The notes under the pieces: generated by a model | Database searches by the model: none | What the model was told of the DNA's origin: nothing | What the model saw: the letters and a program-made list of their open reading frames with translations, nothing else | Shown: piece by piece, positions 54,929 to 63,230 of the stretch | Numbering within the stretch: the first letter of the stretch is position 1 | How the letters are laid out: each line of letters begins with the position of its first letter | NCBI RefSeq assembly: GCF_000518605.1 | Contig: NZ_JADX01000005.1 | Span: 434,001 to 498,000 of the forward strand | Direction: 5' to 3' | From: Shewanella fidelis ATCC BAA-318 | GTDB taxonomy: Bacteria > Pseudomonadota > Gammaproteobacteria > Enterobacterales > Shewanellaceae | Length of the DNA: 64,000 nt | Program-made: the position numbers and the translations under genes

Positions 54929-54948
54929 TTATGCGAACAATCTAACGC

Positions 54949-55610
54949 TAAATGCATTTAAAATCAATACCTTAAAAAACACCTTTCTGCGATTTTACTG
55001 ACTTTTCTGATGGTAAAAACCAGAATTTACTTATTTGTGACGTGATTTGATTTAACTATTGGGAAGAAATGTTTTTAAACAGTTACTTAGTAGTTGTTAA
55101 CTTTAAATCGCTTTCCTTCTTACACCAAAATAATGCTGTAAATTCACAATGCTCATTATAACTGTTTATATGTACAGCTAGTGTAAAGGTGAGACTATGC
55201 ATTAGCTTTCATATTAGGTTTTCTACTAGCAATAGATTGAGCTAGTGCTACTAGTCACTTTTATCTGTGAAAATGATTTTGGGGCAAAAGTAAGCTACGA
55301 CACTTACAGATAACACCTATTTCCCATCGAAGTTGCCGAAGTACGTTGAAGAAATAACCGTGATGCCCACACGGATGTGGGCATAGCTTTCGCGGGGCAG
55401 GATGCCCCATCGGAAGCGTTAGATTATTTCGAATAAGTACGAGGGTGACAACTTCGTCGGGGCGGCTGGGGTGATGCAAGAGGGGAAAGCTGTTGTTCCC
55501 CTCTTGCCCGTGTGTGAGCTGGAAGCTCACGACTTTAGTTGTTAGACGAAGTCTAACTTAAAAGTCAGGCAAAGCCTGACTGCAAACCAACTATCAGATA
55601 ATCCCAAAAC
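54949..55610. repeat. Gene-free region with AT-rich part and an array of mini-palindromes
   Basis: The first 310 bases are AT-rich with no gene seen. From 55363 come consecutive hairpins: 55363-55384 (ATGCCCACA/TGTGGGCAT), 55394-55408 (GGGGCA-GGA-TGCCCC), 55477-55506 (ten-base arms), 55514-55530 (GTGAGCT-GGA-AGCTCAC), 55541-55557 (GTTAGAC-GAA-GTCTAAC) and 55563-55581 (AGTCAGGC-AAA-GCCTGACT). Another pair, GAACGTT/AACGTTC, lies at 55665-55687, past the terminator. Confidence 0.7.
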
Positions 55611-55646
55611 CTAAAAACAAAAAAGCAGCCAAATATGACTGCTTTT
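55611..55646 (-). terminator. Terminator after maeA
   Basis: Read on the minus strand: stem AAAAGCAG/CTGCTTTT followed by a T-rich run (the A-rich bases 55611-55624). It lies about 45 bases beyond the maeA stop. Confidence 0.8.
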
Positions 55647-55691
55647 GATTTCAACTTCGCTAATGAACGTTGCGAATACTAACGTTCAGAA

Positions 55692-57380
55692 CTAGAACGA
55701 AGTTCGTTTATACCGACGATACTCTGCCATCCAGAAGTTATCGTCAATTGCATAAGTTAGCTGCTCATTGCTAATAGGCTGAGCGTGACCTTCTTCAATT
55801 GCCGTTCTCGCTACCGCAAAAGCAATATGCTTACTGACCTTATGGATGTCTTCAAGCTTAGGCAATAGTGAACCTTCACCGTCTATCGCCAATGGTGAAC
55901 ACTCTGCTAGTGCACGGCTTGATGCCATTAACATAGCGTCGCTAACACGCTTTGAGCCAGAAGCTAATACACCTAGGCCAATACCTGGGAAGATATAGCT
56001 GTTGTTGCACTGGGCGATTTCATAAGTGACATCGTCAACGACAACTGGCTCGAATGGGCTACCGGTTGCCACAAGTGCTTGGCCTTGAGTCCAATGTAGA
56101 ATATCTTTTGGTGTGGCTTCAACGCGGCTAGTTGGGTTTGACAGTGGGAACACTATAGGGCGCTTGCAATGGCTGTGCATCGCTTTAATGATCTCTTCGG
56201 TAAATAGACCCGGTGCGCCTGATACACCAATTAATACCGTTGGTTTGGCGTTATTAACCACATCAAGTAGCGAGATGTTGTCGCTAAAGTTGTCCCAGCC
56301 CGCAATATCGTCGCAGTTTTGTGCTAGCTTTTGCTGGAATGGTAACAAGTTAGGCATGTTTGATTGCAACATACCCCAGCGGTCTACCATAAACACTTGC
56401 TTGCGAGCTTGCTGTTCGCTTATCCCTTCAGACACCATTTGCGCCACGATAGCTTCGGCAATACCGCAACCTGCAGAACCTGCACCTAAGAAGGTGATTC
56501 GCTGTTCGCTTAGTTTGGTTTTCGCGGCTTTACAAGCGGCAAGCAACGAGCCAACAGTGACGGCCGCTGTACCTTGAATGTCATCGTTAAAGCAGCAGTA
56601 TTGATCTTTATAACGCTCAAGCAGCGGCATGGCGTTCTTTTGCGCAAAATCTTCAAATTGAATTAGCGCATCTGGCCAGCGGCGACTAACAGCTTGCATA
56701 AAGGCTTCAACAAATTCGGTGTATTCTTCACCGCCAATACGTGGGCTACGCATGCCCATATACATAGGATCTTCTAATAAATGCGGGTTATCGGTACCCA
56801 CGTCTAAAGTAATTGGCAGGGTGTAAGCTGGACTAATACCGCCACAGCTGGTGTACAAAGATAGCTTACCAATTGGGATCCCCATGCCGCCGATCCCCTG
56901 GTCACCTAGACCTAAGATGCGCTCACCATCAGTTACTACGATGATTTTTACTTTTTGACGGGTTGAGTTATTGAGAATGTCGTCGATGCGATCTTTATTG
57001 GCGTAAGAGATAAACAGGCCACGATTACGGCGATAATCTTTTGAGAAACGCTCACAAGCCATACCGACAGTTGGGGTATAGATGATCGGCATCATTTCGG
57101 TAATATGATTTTGTACTAGGCGGTAGTACAAGGTCTCGTTGGTATCTTGAATATTACGTAGATAGATATGTTTATCGAGATCGTTGCTGAAGTTTTTATA
57201 TTGGTCGTAAGCGCGTGACGCTTGCTCTTCAATTGTCTCAATAACATGGGGTAGTAGGCCTTCAAGATTAAAGAAGATCCTTTCTTCTTCAGTGAATGCA
57301 CTGCCTTTGTTGATCAAAGGGGCTTCTAAAATGGCTGGACCGGCAAAAGGAAGATAGAGGGGGCGTTTGTTATCGTCCAT
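55692..57380 (-). CDS. maeA: NAD-dependent malic enzyme
   Basis: The ATG at 57380 ([20 protein letters not shown]) has AAAGG seven bases upstream; the 15-codon extension before it is rejected. The 562-residue protein matches E. coli MaeA/SfcA in length: [40 protein letters not shown] (catalytic and malate region), [19 protein letters not shown] and the dinucleotide loop [14 protein letters not shown]. It decarboxylates malate to pyruvate. It is a single-gene unit whose last codons overlap a short palindrome. Confidence 0.93.
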   Translation of the reverse strand: MDDNKRPLYLPFAGPAILEAPLINKGSAFTEEERIFFNLEGLLPHVIETIEEQASRAYDQYKNFSNDLDKHIYLRNIQDTNETLYYRLVQNHITEMMPIIYTPTVGMACERFSKDYRRNRGLFISYANKDRIDDILNNSTRQKVKIIVVTDGERILGLGDQGIGGMGIPIGKLSLYTSCGGISPAYTLPITLDVGTDNPHLLEDPMYMGMRSPRIGGEEYTEFVEAFMQAVSRRWPDALIQFEDFAQKNAMPLLERYKDQYCCFNDDIQGTAAVTVGSLLAACKAAKTKLSEQRITFLGAGSAGCGIAEAIVAQMVSEGISEQQARKQVFMVDRWGMLQSNMPNLLPFQQKLAQNCDDIAGWDNFSDNISLLDVVNNAKPTVLIGVSGAPGLFTEEIIKAMHSHCKRPIVFPLSNPTSRVEATPKDILHWTQGQALVATGSPFEPVVVDDVTYEIAQCNNSYIFPGIGLGVLASGSKRVSDAMLMASSRALAECSPLAIDGEGSLLPKLEDIHKVSKHIAFAVARTAIEEGHAQPISNEQLTYAIDDNFWMAEYRRYKRTSF

Positions 57381-57492
57381 TGGAAACCTTTTCGTTGTTA
57401 TTGTGGGATAGATGACGCTAATCACGGAAGACTAACACAAAGTGTGATTTTTGTTGTGTTTTGTCGGTGGATTTTTTTGAGATTGGGGAAAA

Positions 57493-57506
57493 AGGTTCTA
57501 GGTTCT
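57493..57506. repeat. AGGTTCT heptamer, two tandem copies
   Basis: AGGTTCT twice without gap, directly beyond the yehS terminator. Same family as the copies in 10352-10960 and 62045-62079. Confidence 0.6.
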
Positions 57507-57509
57507 TTA

Positions 57510-57540
57510 AAAAAAGCACCGCCATTGGCAGTGCTTTGTT
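57510..57540 (-). terminator. Terminator after yehS
   Basis: Read on the minus strand: AAAGCACTGCC/GGCGGTGCTTT, an 11-base stem with one mismatch and loop AAT, followed by seven T. Confidence 0.85.
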
Positions 57541-57571
57541 TATCGCGCGCTTTCACTCATTCTCAGCAGAA

Positions 57572-58045
57572 TTAGTTAGCGTTTTCAGGACGGTGCTTGA
57601 TTGATAAGCCCATCAAGAAGTTACGTAATACTTGGTCGCCACACGGTTTGTAATGCTTGTGTCCCGGCTTTCTAAATAGTGCGCCAAGTTCTGACTTGCT
57701 CATGTTGAAGTCAGCAAGCTCTAGTGCTTCAATGATATCGTCTTCACGTAGTTCAAATGCGACTCTTAGCTTTTTGAAGATAAGGTTATTCGTCAACTGA
57801 GATACTGGCTCAGGTGCTTCTGTACCGGGCTTTAGGCCGCGCTTGTAAATCACTAAACCGTCTAAAAAGCGACACATGTTTTTGTCATTTAACGGCGCAT
57901 AACCTTCTTCATGCTCTTTTTTAAGCATGTTAATGATCTGCTCTTGGGTCACTTCGTGCTTAGTTTTAGCAAAAATGCGGATCATTTTTGCATTGCTTAA
58001 GTCGAGGATATAACGAACTTTACGTAAAATATCATTGTTAATCAT
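57572..58045 (-). CDS. yehS: DUF1456 protein, YehS-like
   Basis: The 157-residue cytoplasmic protein contains two repeats of the DUF1456 unit: NDILRKVRYILDLSNAKMIR and, later, NNLIFKKLRVAFELREDDII, each followed by a segment like CRFLDGLVIYKRG or LRNFLMGLSIKHR. This matches E. coli YehS in length and layout. The function of the family is not known. Confidence 0.88.
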   Translation of the reverse strand: MINNDILRKVRYILDLSNAKMIRIFAKTKHEVTQEQIINMLKKEHEEGYAPLNDKNMCRFLDGLVIYKRGLKPGTEAPEPVSQLTNNLIFKKLRVAFELREDDIIEALELADFNMSKSELGALFRKPGHKHYKPCGDQVLRNFLMGLSIKHRPENAN

Positions 58046-58165
58046 AGATTTGATGTCTTCTAACTATCGGACCGCGCGGCTGCGCGGTCATCGGGCGCAA
58101 GTATAACAGAAGTTAGCAGTAAATGAGCGATTACTGTGCTGCTTTTAGGGCTGTATTATTCGCGG

Positions 58166-59305
58166 TCATCGCATTTTCAACCGCGTTAACTCCAGCTTGA
58201 TAAAGCTTTGCAACCGGCGGTTTTCAAGGGCGATAAGTCTGCTACGAAGGCTATGGCGAATATCATCATGTAAGCCAAAGGTGCGTTGAATATTATTGAG
58301 ATCCCACGAGGTGTTTTCTAAGATCACTAAGCTGACTTTTGCTTGCGGGTAGTACACAGCTAGGCTGACATAACCGGGAATGTAGCCACTGTGGCTGTAT
58401 TCTATTAGCTGCTCATCGCGACTGATTTGGGTGCCGTAACCATATTCTAATACGCCCCATCTATGCTCACGTGTTGCTTGGGGGGCTGTCATTAGTGCCA
58501 AACTGTTTGAGCTTAGCAGTTTGCCGTTATAAAGCGTGTCTTGAAAACGGCTGTAGGCGTCAGCTGATGCCGCCATGCCGCCAAAGGCAATCATAGGCTG
58601 ATCAATGTTAAGTTCTACCGGCGTTAATTGCGATGTGCTGCGGCCTTTGGCATCAGTGGTAAAGGTTTCGCGATTACCATTGATGAAATCAGCATGAGCG
58701 CTTTTAATGTTATTAATATCACCAGTTTGTGCATATAAGCCGTTGAGTTCATATTGCTCTGCTAGTTGGTTAACTAGTTGCTCAATTGGTTGCTGGTAAA
58801 CCACTTGCAGTATGTCGCCGAGCAAGGCATAACCATAATTTGAGTATTGAAATTGACTGCCAGGTTTGAACTGCGGTGGCTCACCTAAGTTGACTAAGCC
58901 TGATGTGTGGCTAAGTAATTGCGACACAGTCACGCTTGGTGGAACATAAGCACGTGGTTTATTGCCGTCTTTCAATAGGTAGTGGCTAACGCTGTTGTTT
59001 AAATCGATAAGTCCTTCATCGACCGCTTTTAAAATCAGGCTGGCGGTGATCTGTTTTGATAATGAGCCAATTAAGAAACTGGTGCGACTGCTAATGTTAT
59101 CACCGGAAATATAGGTAAATACTGCTTGGTTATCTTGTTTTACCATGATCACCCCATTAAAAGGGCGCTGGCTTTGGGTAATGATAGTCGGCAGCTGCTG
59201 AGCAATATTGTTATTTATCGCTCGGTTAGCACTGGCTTTGTTAGCAGCCCACAGGCAGCAGCCTGCAATCACTGAGCCTATTAGTGTTTTTGTTATAAAG
59301 TGCAT
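58166..59305 (-). CDS. Exported serine hydrolase (class C beta-lactamase family)
   Basis: The 379-residue protein has a signal peptide and the serine-hydrolase motifs of the AmpC/EstB/D-aminopeptidase family: SLSK (in IGSLSKQITA, nucleophile Ser and Lys), YSNYGYALLG (YxN) and HSGYIPGY as third box. It probably hydrolyses a peptide or ester in the periplasm and is not necessarily a beta-lactamase. It lies 28 bases downstream of the Nramp-like gene and ends the operon. Confidence 0.85.
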   Translation of the reverse strand: MHFITKTLIGSVIAGCCLWAANKASANRAINNNIAQQLPTIITQSQRPFNGVIMVKQDNQAVFTYISGDNISSRTSFLIGSLSKQITASLILKAVDEGLIDLNNSVSHYLLKDGNKPRAYVPPSVTVSQLLSHTSGLVNLGEPPQFKPGSQFQYSNYGYALLGDILQVVYQQPIEQLVNQLAEQYELNGLYAQTGDINNIKSAHADFINGNRETFTTDAKGRSTSQLTPVELNIDQPMIAFGGMAASADAYSRFQDTLYNGKLLSSNSLALMTAPQATREHRWGVLEYGYGTQISRDEQLIEYSHSGYIPGYVSLAVYYPQAKVSLVILENTSWDLNNIQRTFGLHDDIRHSLRSRLIALENRRLQSFIKLELTRLKMR

Positions 59306-59333
59306 GTAAAAGTGTAGGTGTCCGTTGTTGTTG

Positions 59334-60596
59334 TTATTTTGTCAGCATCCAATAGATAAAGAGCGCGGCAAAGCTGATGAGATAAATTAAGCCAAACCAT
59401 GAGAGCGCTCGCATGGCGCTACCATACCTATCTGCTGGTAAAAGTGCTGTGCTGATCATCAACTTATAGTTAAGCCAAGCAAATACCACTGTTGTCATAA
59501 AGGCGAGGATCATAACAAATTCGAGCAATGGAAGTAGAGCACCTTTAAAAAACAATATGATAGACAGCCCTAAAATAGATACTGTTAGCATGACGAGGTT
59601 AAGTCTTCGCTCGCTGTCTACTTGGTTAGTCAGTAGCTGCCAGCCCATATTTAAGGTGCGACTATAACCGTCAATCACGGTGACTGTGGTACTGAATATA
59701 CACAGAAAGGCAACGGCGCCAATCAGGTAGCGGGTTTCACTGCCCATCACTTGGCTATAAAGACTGATCAGTTGACTGGCAAATTTCACACCTGAGGCTG
59801 AAAACTGCTCGCCACTACCATGCATCACTAATGCGCCTAAGGCGAGGAATACGACAGCGAGCAGTGCTGTCATAAGGTAACCAAAGTTAAAATCAAATAA
59901 GGCTTGCTGCTTACTAATTGGTTGTAGCTTTTGCTTTTCAATCAACCAGAGTGAGTTCCACGCACTGACTTCAATTGGTGCTGGCATCCAGCCCATCATC
60001 GCCACTAAAAAGCCCACATAAGCCCATTGCCACGGTGACTTGCTGACCATGTCGCTATCCATAAAACTTGGCGCATTAAAGGCAAGGGCAACAGCGATTA
60101 AGGTGGTTAACGTGAGTGCTAACATGATCACTTTAGTGATTTTATCGAGTAGAGCATAGTGACCCAGAATCAAAATAATCACGCTTGATAGCAGTACGAG
60201 TAGCGCCAGCACATCGATGGGTAATGCGACAAATTGAGTCAACATGGCTGCGGTCAGCATTGCTACCCCAGCTGTACTTGCTACCGCGGCAATACTATTG
60301 AGTAGAGTGAAGACGATTAAGTACTTACGTCCTTGCTTTAAATAGCCTTGTAATAGGTTTTCACCGGTTGCTGCAGTATAACGAGCGCCTGCGGCAAAAA
60401 AGGGGTATTTGACCAGATTTACCGCCAAAATCAGCCAAGCAAGTTGCCAGCCAAATTCGGCTCCTGCGCGGGTTGATGCGACTAAATGGGATGCGCCAAT
60501 GGCGGCAGCAGCCATCAGTAGTCCAGGGCCTATGCCGCTAAAAAGTCGTGATAGATTCATTTTTTGGTTAGTGAGCGTCACACTTTGTTGATTCAT
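59334..60596 (-). CDS. Nramp-family-like transporter lacking the DPGN metal motif
   Basis: The 420-residue protein has about 11 membrane helices and the overall Nramp pattern (GPGLLMAAAAIGASHLVAST for helix 1; MMGWMPAPIEVSAW for helix 6). The canonical metal-binding DPGN of helix 1 is replaced by GASH (residues 34-37), and the usual MPH of helix 6 is absent. It is therefore unlikely to be a standard Mn/Fe transporter; the substrate could be another cation or not a metal. It is flanked by a PH-domain protein gene (11 bases) and a serine hydrolase gene (28 bases). Confidence 0.8.
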   Translation of the reverse strand: MNQQSVTLTNQKMNLSRLFSGIGPGLLMAAAAIGASHLVASTRAGAEFGWQLAWLILAVNLVKYPFFAAGARYTAATGENLLQGYLKQGRKYLIVFTLLNSIAAVASTAGVAMLTAAMLTQFVALPIDVLALLVLLSSVIILILGHYALLDKITKVIMLALTLTTLIAVALAFNAPSFMDSDMVSKSPWQWAYVGFLVAMMGWMPAPIEVSAWNSLWLIEKQKLQPISKQQALFDFNFGYLMTALLAVVFLALGALVMHGSGEQFSASGVKFASQLISLYSQVMGSETRYLIGAVAFLCIFSTTVTVIDGYSRTLNMGWQLLTNQVDSERRLNLVMLTVSILGLSIILFFKGALLPLLEFVMILAFMTTVVFAWLNYKLMISTALLPADRYGSAMRALSWFGLIYLISFAALFIYWMLTK

Positions 60597-60607
60597 ATTG
60601 ATTGGAG

Positions 60608-61156
60608 TTAGTCGTTTTTATTATGGTTAGTATTGGCTTCAATACGTTCGAGCGTAGCAGATATTTGCTGCAAAATACTGATAACACTAGCATCATTATT
60701 TTCATCTTGATTGTTGTTTGGCTTAGCTTGGTTAAGCTTTTCTTTTTGCTCAAGCACTAAACTTCTAAACTCTTCGACATCAACAATGCCAGTGAGACTG
60801 AGTAAGGCACCATTTCCTGACTGCCCTGCAGTTTCAATAGTGAGCTTGTGCAGTTTGAAAAAGCGCATCAGTGGGCCCTGAATAAGCGCCATATCGGTGA
60901 TTTTGTCTAGGGGGACGGTATTTTCTGTACGGGTAAAAATACCTTTGCGAACGACTAATTTTTTACTGGTGAGCTCAGTGCTCATATTGTTGATATAGCG
61001 TTGGATAAAATAGCTACCAAGTGGCAGCCACAGCAGTAGTAACGGGATCCCCACGATAGACAATATCAGTATGATTGTCAGCGGTGTTAGCCAATATCGA
61101 CTTAGATTGTCGGCGAAAAGGGCTTGTTTAATGATGCGCTCTTGATTGTTTTCCAC
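60608..61156 (-). CDS. Membrane PH-domain protein (bPH2/DUF304, YdbS-like)
   Basis: The 182-residue protein has two N-terminal helices (YWLTPLTIILILSIVGIPLL; LLWLPLGSYFIQRYI), then a bacterial PH domain: LTSKKLVVRKGIFTRTENTV and PLDKITDMALIQGPLMRFF. A Lys/Asn-rich tail ends in a short coiled coil (ISILQQISATLERIEA). First gene of a three-gene operon with the Nramp-like and serine hydrolase genes. The family's role is poorly known. Confidence 0.82.
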   Translation of the reverse strand: MENNQERIIKQALFADNLSRYWLTPLTIILILSIVGIPLLLLWLPLGSYFIQRYINNMSTELTSKKLVVRKGIFTRTENTVPLDKITDMALIQGPLMRFFKLHKLTIETAGQSGNGALLSLTGIVDVEEFRSLVLEQKEKLNQAKPNNNQDENNDASVISILQQISATLERIEANTNHNKND

Positions 61157-61356
61157 GTTAATTCCTTATGTGTTTTATTCCGTTATCCTTGTATCGACAG
61201 CTTTGTCTAATATTGTTAGTCACTAACCTAAGCAATATTATGCTTAATTTAAAGGCATATTATTTTGAAACACTCTGATGCTTTCTATTGTCGGCGACTA
61301 GGCGTAGGTTAGTTGGCTGGTGGTTTGTTTAAGATATTGACGAAGAGGAAATGCAG

Positions 61357-61980
61357 ATGATTAAGTTATATGGCATTCCACGCAGCCGCTCGTTACGCGT
61401 GTCGTGGACGTTAGAGGAACTAGGTCTTGATTGGCAGTATCAGCACATTAATTTTGCTAATGGCGATGGTCGTGACCCTGCATTTCTAGCGGTTAATCCT
61501 TGTGGCAAGGTACCTGCATTAGTTGATGAGGGCTATGCCATTACAGAGTCTGCAGCGATTGTACTGTATCTCGCAGAAAAGTATGGCGCGGGGAAGTTGC
61601 TTCCTAGGGGAGGAACTCATGACTCTGCACTGCACCATAAGTGGGTGAGCTACATTATCAGTGAGCTTGAGCAGCCATTATGGAGTATGGGCAAGCACAA
61701 GTTTGCTTTGCCTGAAGAGCAGCGACTAGCAGCAATGTTACCCATTGCTAAGTGGGAGTTTGATAAGGCTGCTGCCATAGCTGAACAATGGTTACCAGAT
61801 AGTGAGTTTTTACTGGGAGAACAGTTTACTGTTGCTGATATTTTATTGGGGCACACATTACTGTGGGCGACTCGCTTTGAGCAAGAAATTCCACCGAGGC
61901 TGGCAGCTTATCGCGACCGCATAACGGCACGTCCAGCTATGATTAAAGGTTTGGCGAAAGAAGAGGGTAAGCTGGAATAA
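61357..61980 (+). CDS. Glutathione S-transferase
   Basis: The ATG at 61357 has GAGG eight bases upstream and is preferred to the one six bases earlier (207 residues). The N-terminal thioredoxin-like domain reads MIKLYGIPRSRSLRVSWTLE, with Ser in the catalytic position, and the glutathione-binding part includes GKVPALVDEGYAITESAAI. The C-terminal helical domain ends with FTVADILLGHTLLWA. Substrate unknown. A strong terminator follows. Confidence 0.9.
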   Translation: MIKLYGIPRSRSLRVSWTLEELGLDWQYQHINFANGDGRDPAFLAVNPCGKVPALVDEGYAITESAAIVLYLAEKYGAGKLLPRGGTHDSALHHKWVSYIISELEQPLWSMGKHKFALPEEQRLAAMLPIAKWEFDKAAAIAEQWLPDSEFLLGEQFTVADILLGHTLLWATRFEQEIPPRLAAYRDRITARPAMIKGLAKEEGKLE

Positions 61981-62000
61981 TTCTCTTCACTCGGTAAATA

Positions 62001-62040
62001 AAAAAGCATCCACTATGCTAAATAGATGGATGCTTTTTTA
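62001..62040. terminator. Bidirectional terminator after the GST gene
   Basis: Perfect 12-base stem AAAAAGCATCCA/TGGATGCTTTTT with a 14-base loop; A- and T-runs serve both strands. Confidence 0.88.
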
Positions 62041-62044
62041 ATGT

Positions 62045-62079
62045 AGAACCTAGAACCTAGAACCTAGAACCTAGGACCT
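62045..62079. repeat. Tandem heptamer repeat (AGAACCT x4, AGGACCT x1)
   Basis: Five contiguous seven-base units between the GST terminator and the stop of the next (minus-strand) gene. The complement is AGGTTCT, the unit found in two other intergenic gaps in the window. Confidence 0.85.
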
Positions 62080-62084
62080 AACAC

Positions 62085-62585
62085 TTAAAGCTGAGTTTTA
62101 GCCCAAAGCGCGCGGTTTTCACGGCTTTCTTTTAAGCCTTCTTTATCGCGGAATGCTTTGTATGATTCAAAGTCTAATGGCACAAGTACCACGTCAACTT
62201 CTAGCATGAGTTTGCACTCTTTCTTAATACGGTAAGCAGAAACGTTATATAACTCTGCAAGTGGCAATGTGCCTAAAAATTCTGGGTTGTACTGAGCATA
62301 TAGTGCTTGAGTTGGATAAACCACAAAGCTTAGCGTGCGTTTAGGCTCAGTTTTAAATAGCTCTTCGATGCCATCACAAGTGTTGAGTACTTGCATTTCG
62401 ATAGCTTCGTCAATTTCCATTAGCTTCTTCTGTACTGGCATGTGAGCTGGTTTTTCACCGGCTTCCCAAGCGATAACATCAGCTTCAGTGACTTTGCCAA
62501 TTTCTGCAACTTGTGCAGTGGTTAGTGCTAGAGAGTGACGTAAGTACTGCATTTCAATGGCATTGAGGCCAAGTTCTTTAGACAT
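62085..62585 (-). CDS. Hypothetical protein with XRE-like N-terminus (DUF4447-like)
   Basis: The 166-residue cytoplasmic protein starts with a helix-turn-helix-like region ([20 protein letters not shown] then [18 protein letters not shown]) of the XRE or YdiL type. The second half ([36 protein letters not shown]) is a compact unknown domain. I recall such Shewanella proteins as DUF4447; this is not certain. It lies 41 bases after an SMI1/KNR4 gene on the same strand. Confidence 0.6.
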   Translation of the reverse strand: MSKELGLNAIEMQYLRHSLALTTAQVAEIGKVTEADVIAWEAGEKPAHMPVQKKLMEIDEAIEMQVLNTCDGIEELFKTEPKRTLSFVVYPTQALYAQYNPEFLGTLPLAELYNVSAYRIKKECKLMLEVDVVLVPLDFESYKAFRDKEGLKESRENRALWAKTQL

Positions 62586-62626
62586 GTTGTTTCCTTAAAT
62601 AATATTGCGGTATGGCGTAATAGCGA

Positions 62627-63031
62627 TTAGCTGCGCATCCATACTTCTTCGGCCCAATCCCAGAATGACTCCCAAGACTCATCTTCATAGATCTCATCCT
62701 CTTGCCAAAGTTGAATTTGACCTTCTTGACTGATGAAGAAAAAGCTATCGCCTTGCTGACAAATTGGCACGAACTCACGTGGTAGGCCAATTGACCATGC
62801 ATAAGCTGCAACTTCAGGTAGATAAGTGTGTGAGTTTGGGTCGCTTGCTGTTACTGGTTCTAAGCTGCCACAAATAACGTCACTGGCATAAAGTAAGTAT
62901 TCTTTTAGCTCCATAGGAAGCTGAATTAGAATTTCTTCTTCTACTTCAACAATTTGCTCAAAAGTTGCTAGCTCTAACGGTACGGGAACCGTTTCGCTCA
63001 TATCTCGGAGTTGCTCAATGATATCGTTCAT
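62627..63031 (-). CDS. SMI1/KNR4 (SUKH) family protein
   Basis: The 134-residue acidic protein has the SUKH pattern: ELATFEQIVEVEEEILIQLP and MELKEYLLYASDVICGS near the start, FVPICQQGDSFFFISQEGQI in the middle and SWESFWDWAEEVW at the end. SUKH proteins often serve as immunity proteins to nuclease toxins, but chromosomal members without toxin neighbours are common. No toxin gene is next to it here. Confidence 0.82.
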   Translation of the reverse strand: MNDIIEQLRDMSETVPVPLELATFEQIVEVEEEILIQLPMELKEYLLYASDVICGSLEPVTASDPNSHTYLPEVAAYAWSIGLPREFVPICQQGDSFFFISQEGQIQLWQEDEIYEDESWESFWDWAEEVWMRS

Positions 63032-63181
63032 ATGCTGTTAGCGGTGCTTAGGTGGTTTAACTATTGTGGCGGAGTATATACGTAAATCACCAATAAGGGC
63101 AGGTTGAACAATTAATTTGCGCCAACAGCTTGGCTAACGATGAGCGGTAACTATGCTGTTGCTCGCTAAGTTTGCTGATGG

Positions 63182-63207
63182 ATAAAAAAGGAGCCTAGTA
63201 GGCTCCT
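63182..63207 (-). terminator. Terminator after the RelA/SpoT-like gene
   Basis: Read on the minus strand: stem AGGAGCCT/AGGCTCCT with a three-base loop (ACT), then six T and ATC. Confidence 0.88.
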
Positions 63208-63230
63208 GTAGATTTTGCTTTGCAGTATCA

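Larger units (their letters stand above)
53601..54948 (-). mobile_element. Integron gene-cassette array without integrase (CALIN)
   Basis: Two genes on the minus strand are each followed by a well-formed attC recombination site, and a degenerate third site lies upstream. Beyond it a GCGTTAGAT junction (54940-54948) may be an old attI or attC end. No intI gene is present in the window. The layout (short gaps, one gene per attC, GTG starts right after each junction) is that of integron cassettes. Confidence 0.8.

Noticed and set aside
54929..54960. Primary integron attI site
   Set aside because: A GCGTTAGAT junction is present, but there is no integrase gene next to it, so attI cannot be claimed.
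55261..55530. 89-codon minus-strand frame
   Set aside because: It runs through five hairpins and is His/Pro/Leu-rich without domain features; treated as non-coding repeat DNA.
55363..55581. CRISPR array
   Set aside because: Repeats are palindromes of different sequence with no constant repeat or spacer length, and no cas genes are present.
58166..59305. Beta-lactam resistance gene
   Set aside because: It has the SxxK/YxN motifs of the superfamily only; operon context gives no link to beta-lactams.
62627..63031. Immunity gene of a polymorphic toxin system
   Set aside because: No toxin or secretion gene is adjacent and it looks like a stable chromosomal SUKH gene; only a weak link to the exported RelA/SpoT-like protein is noted.
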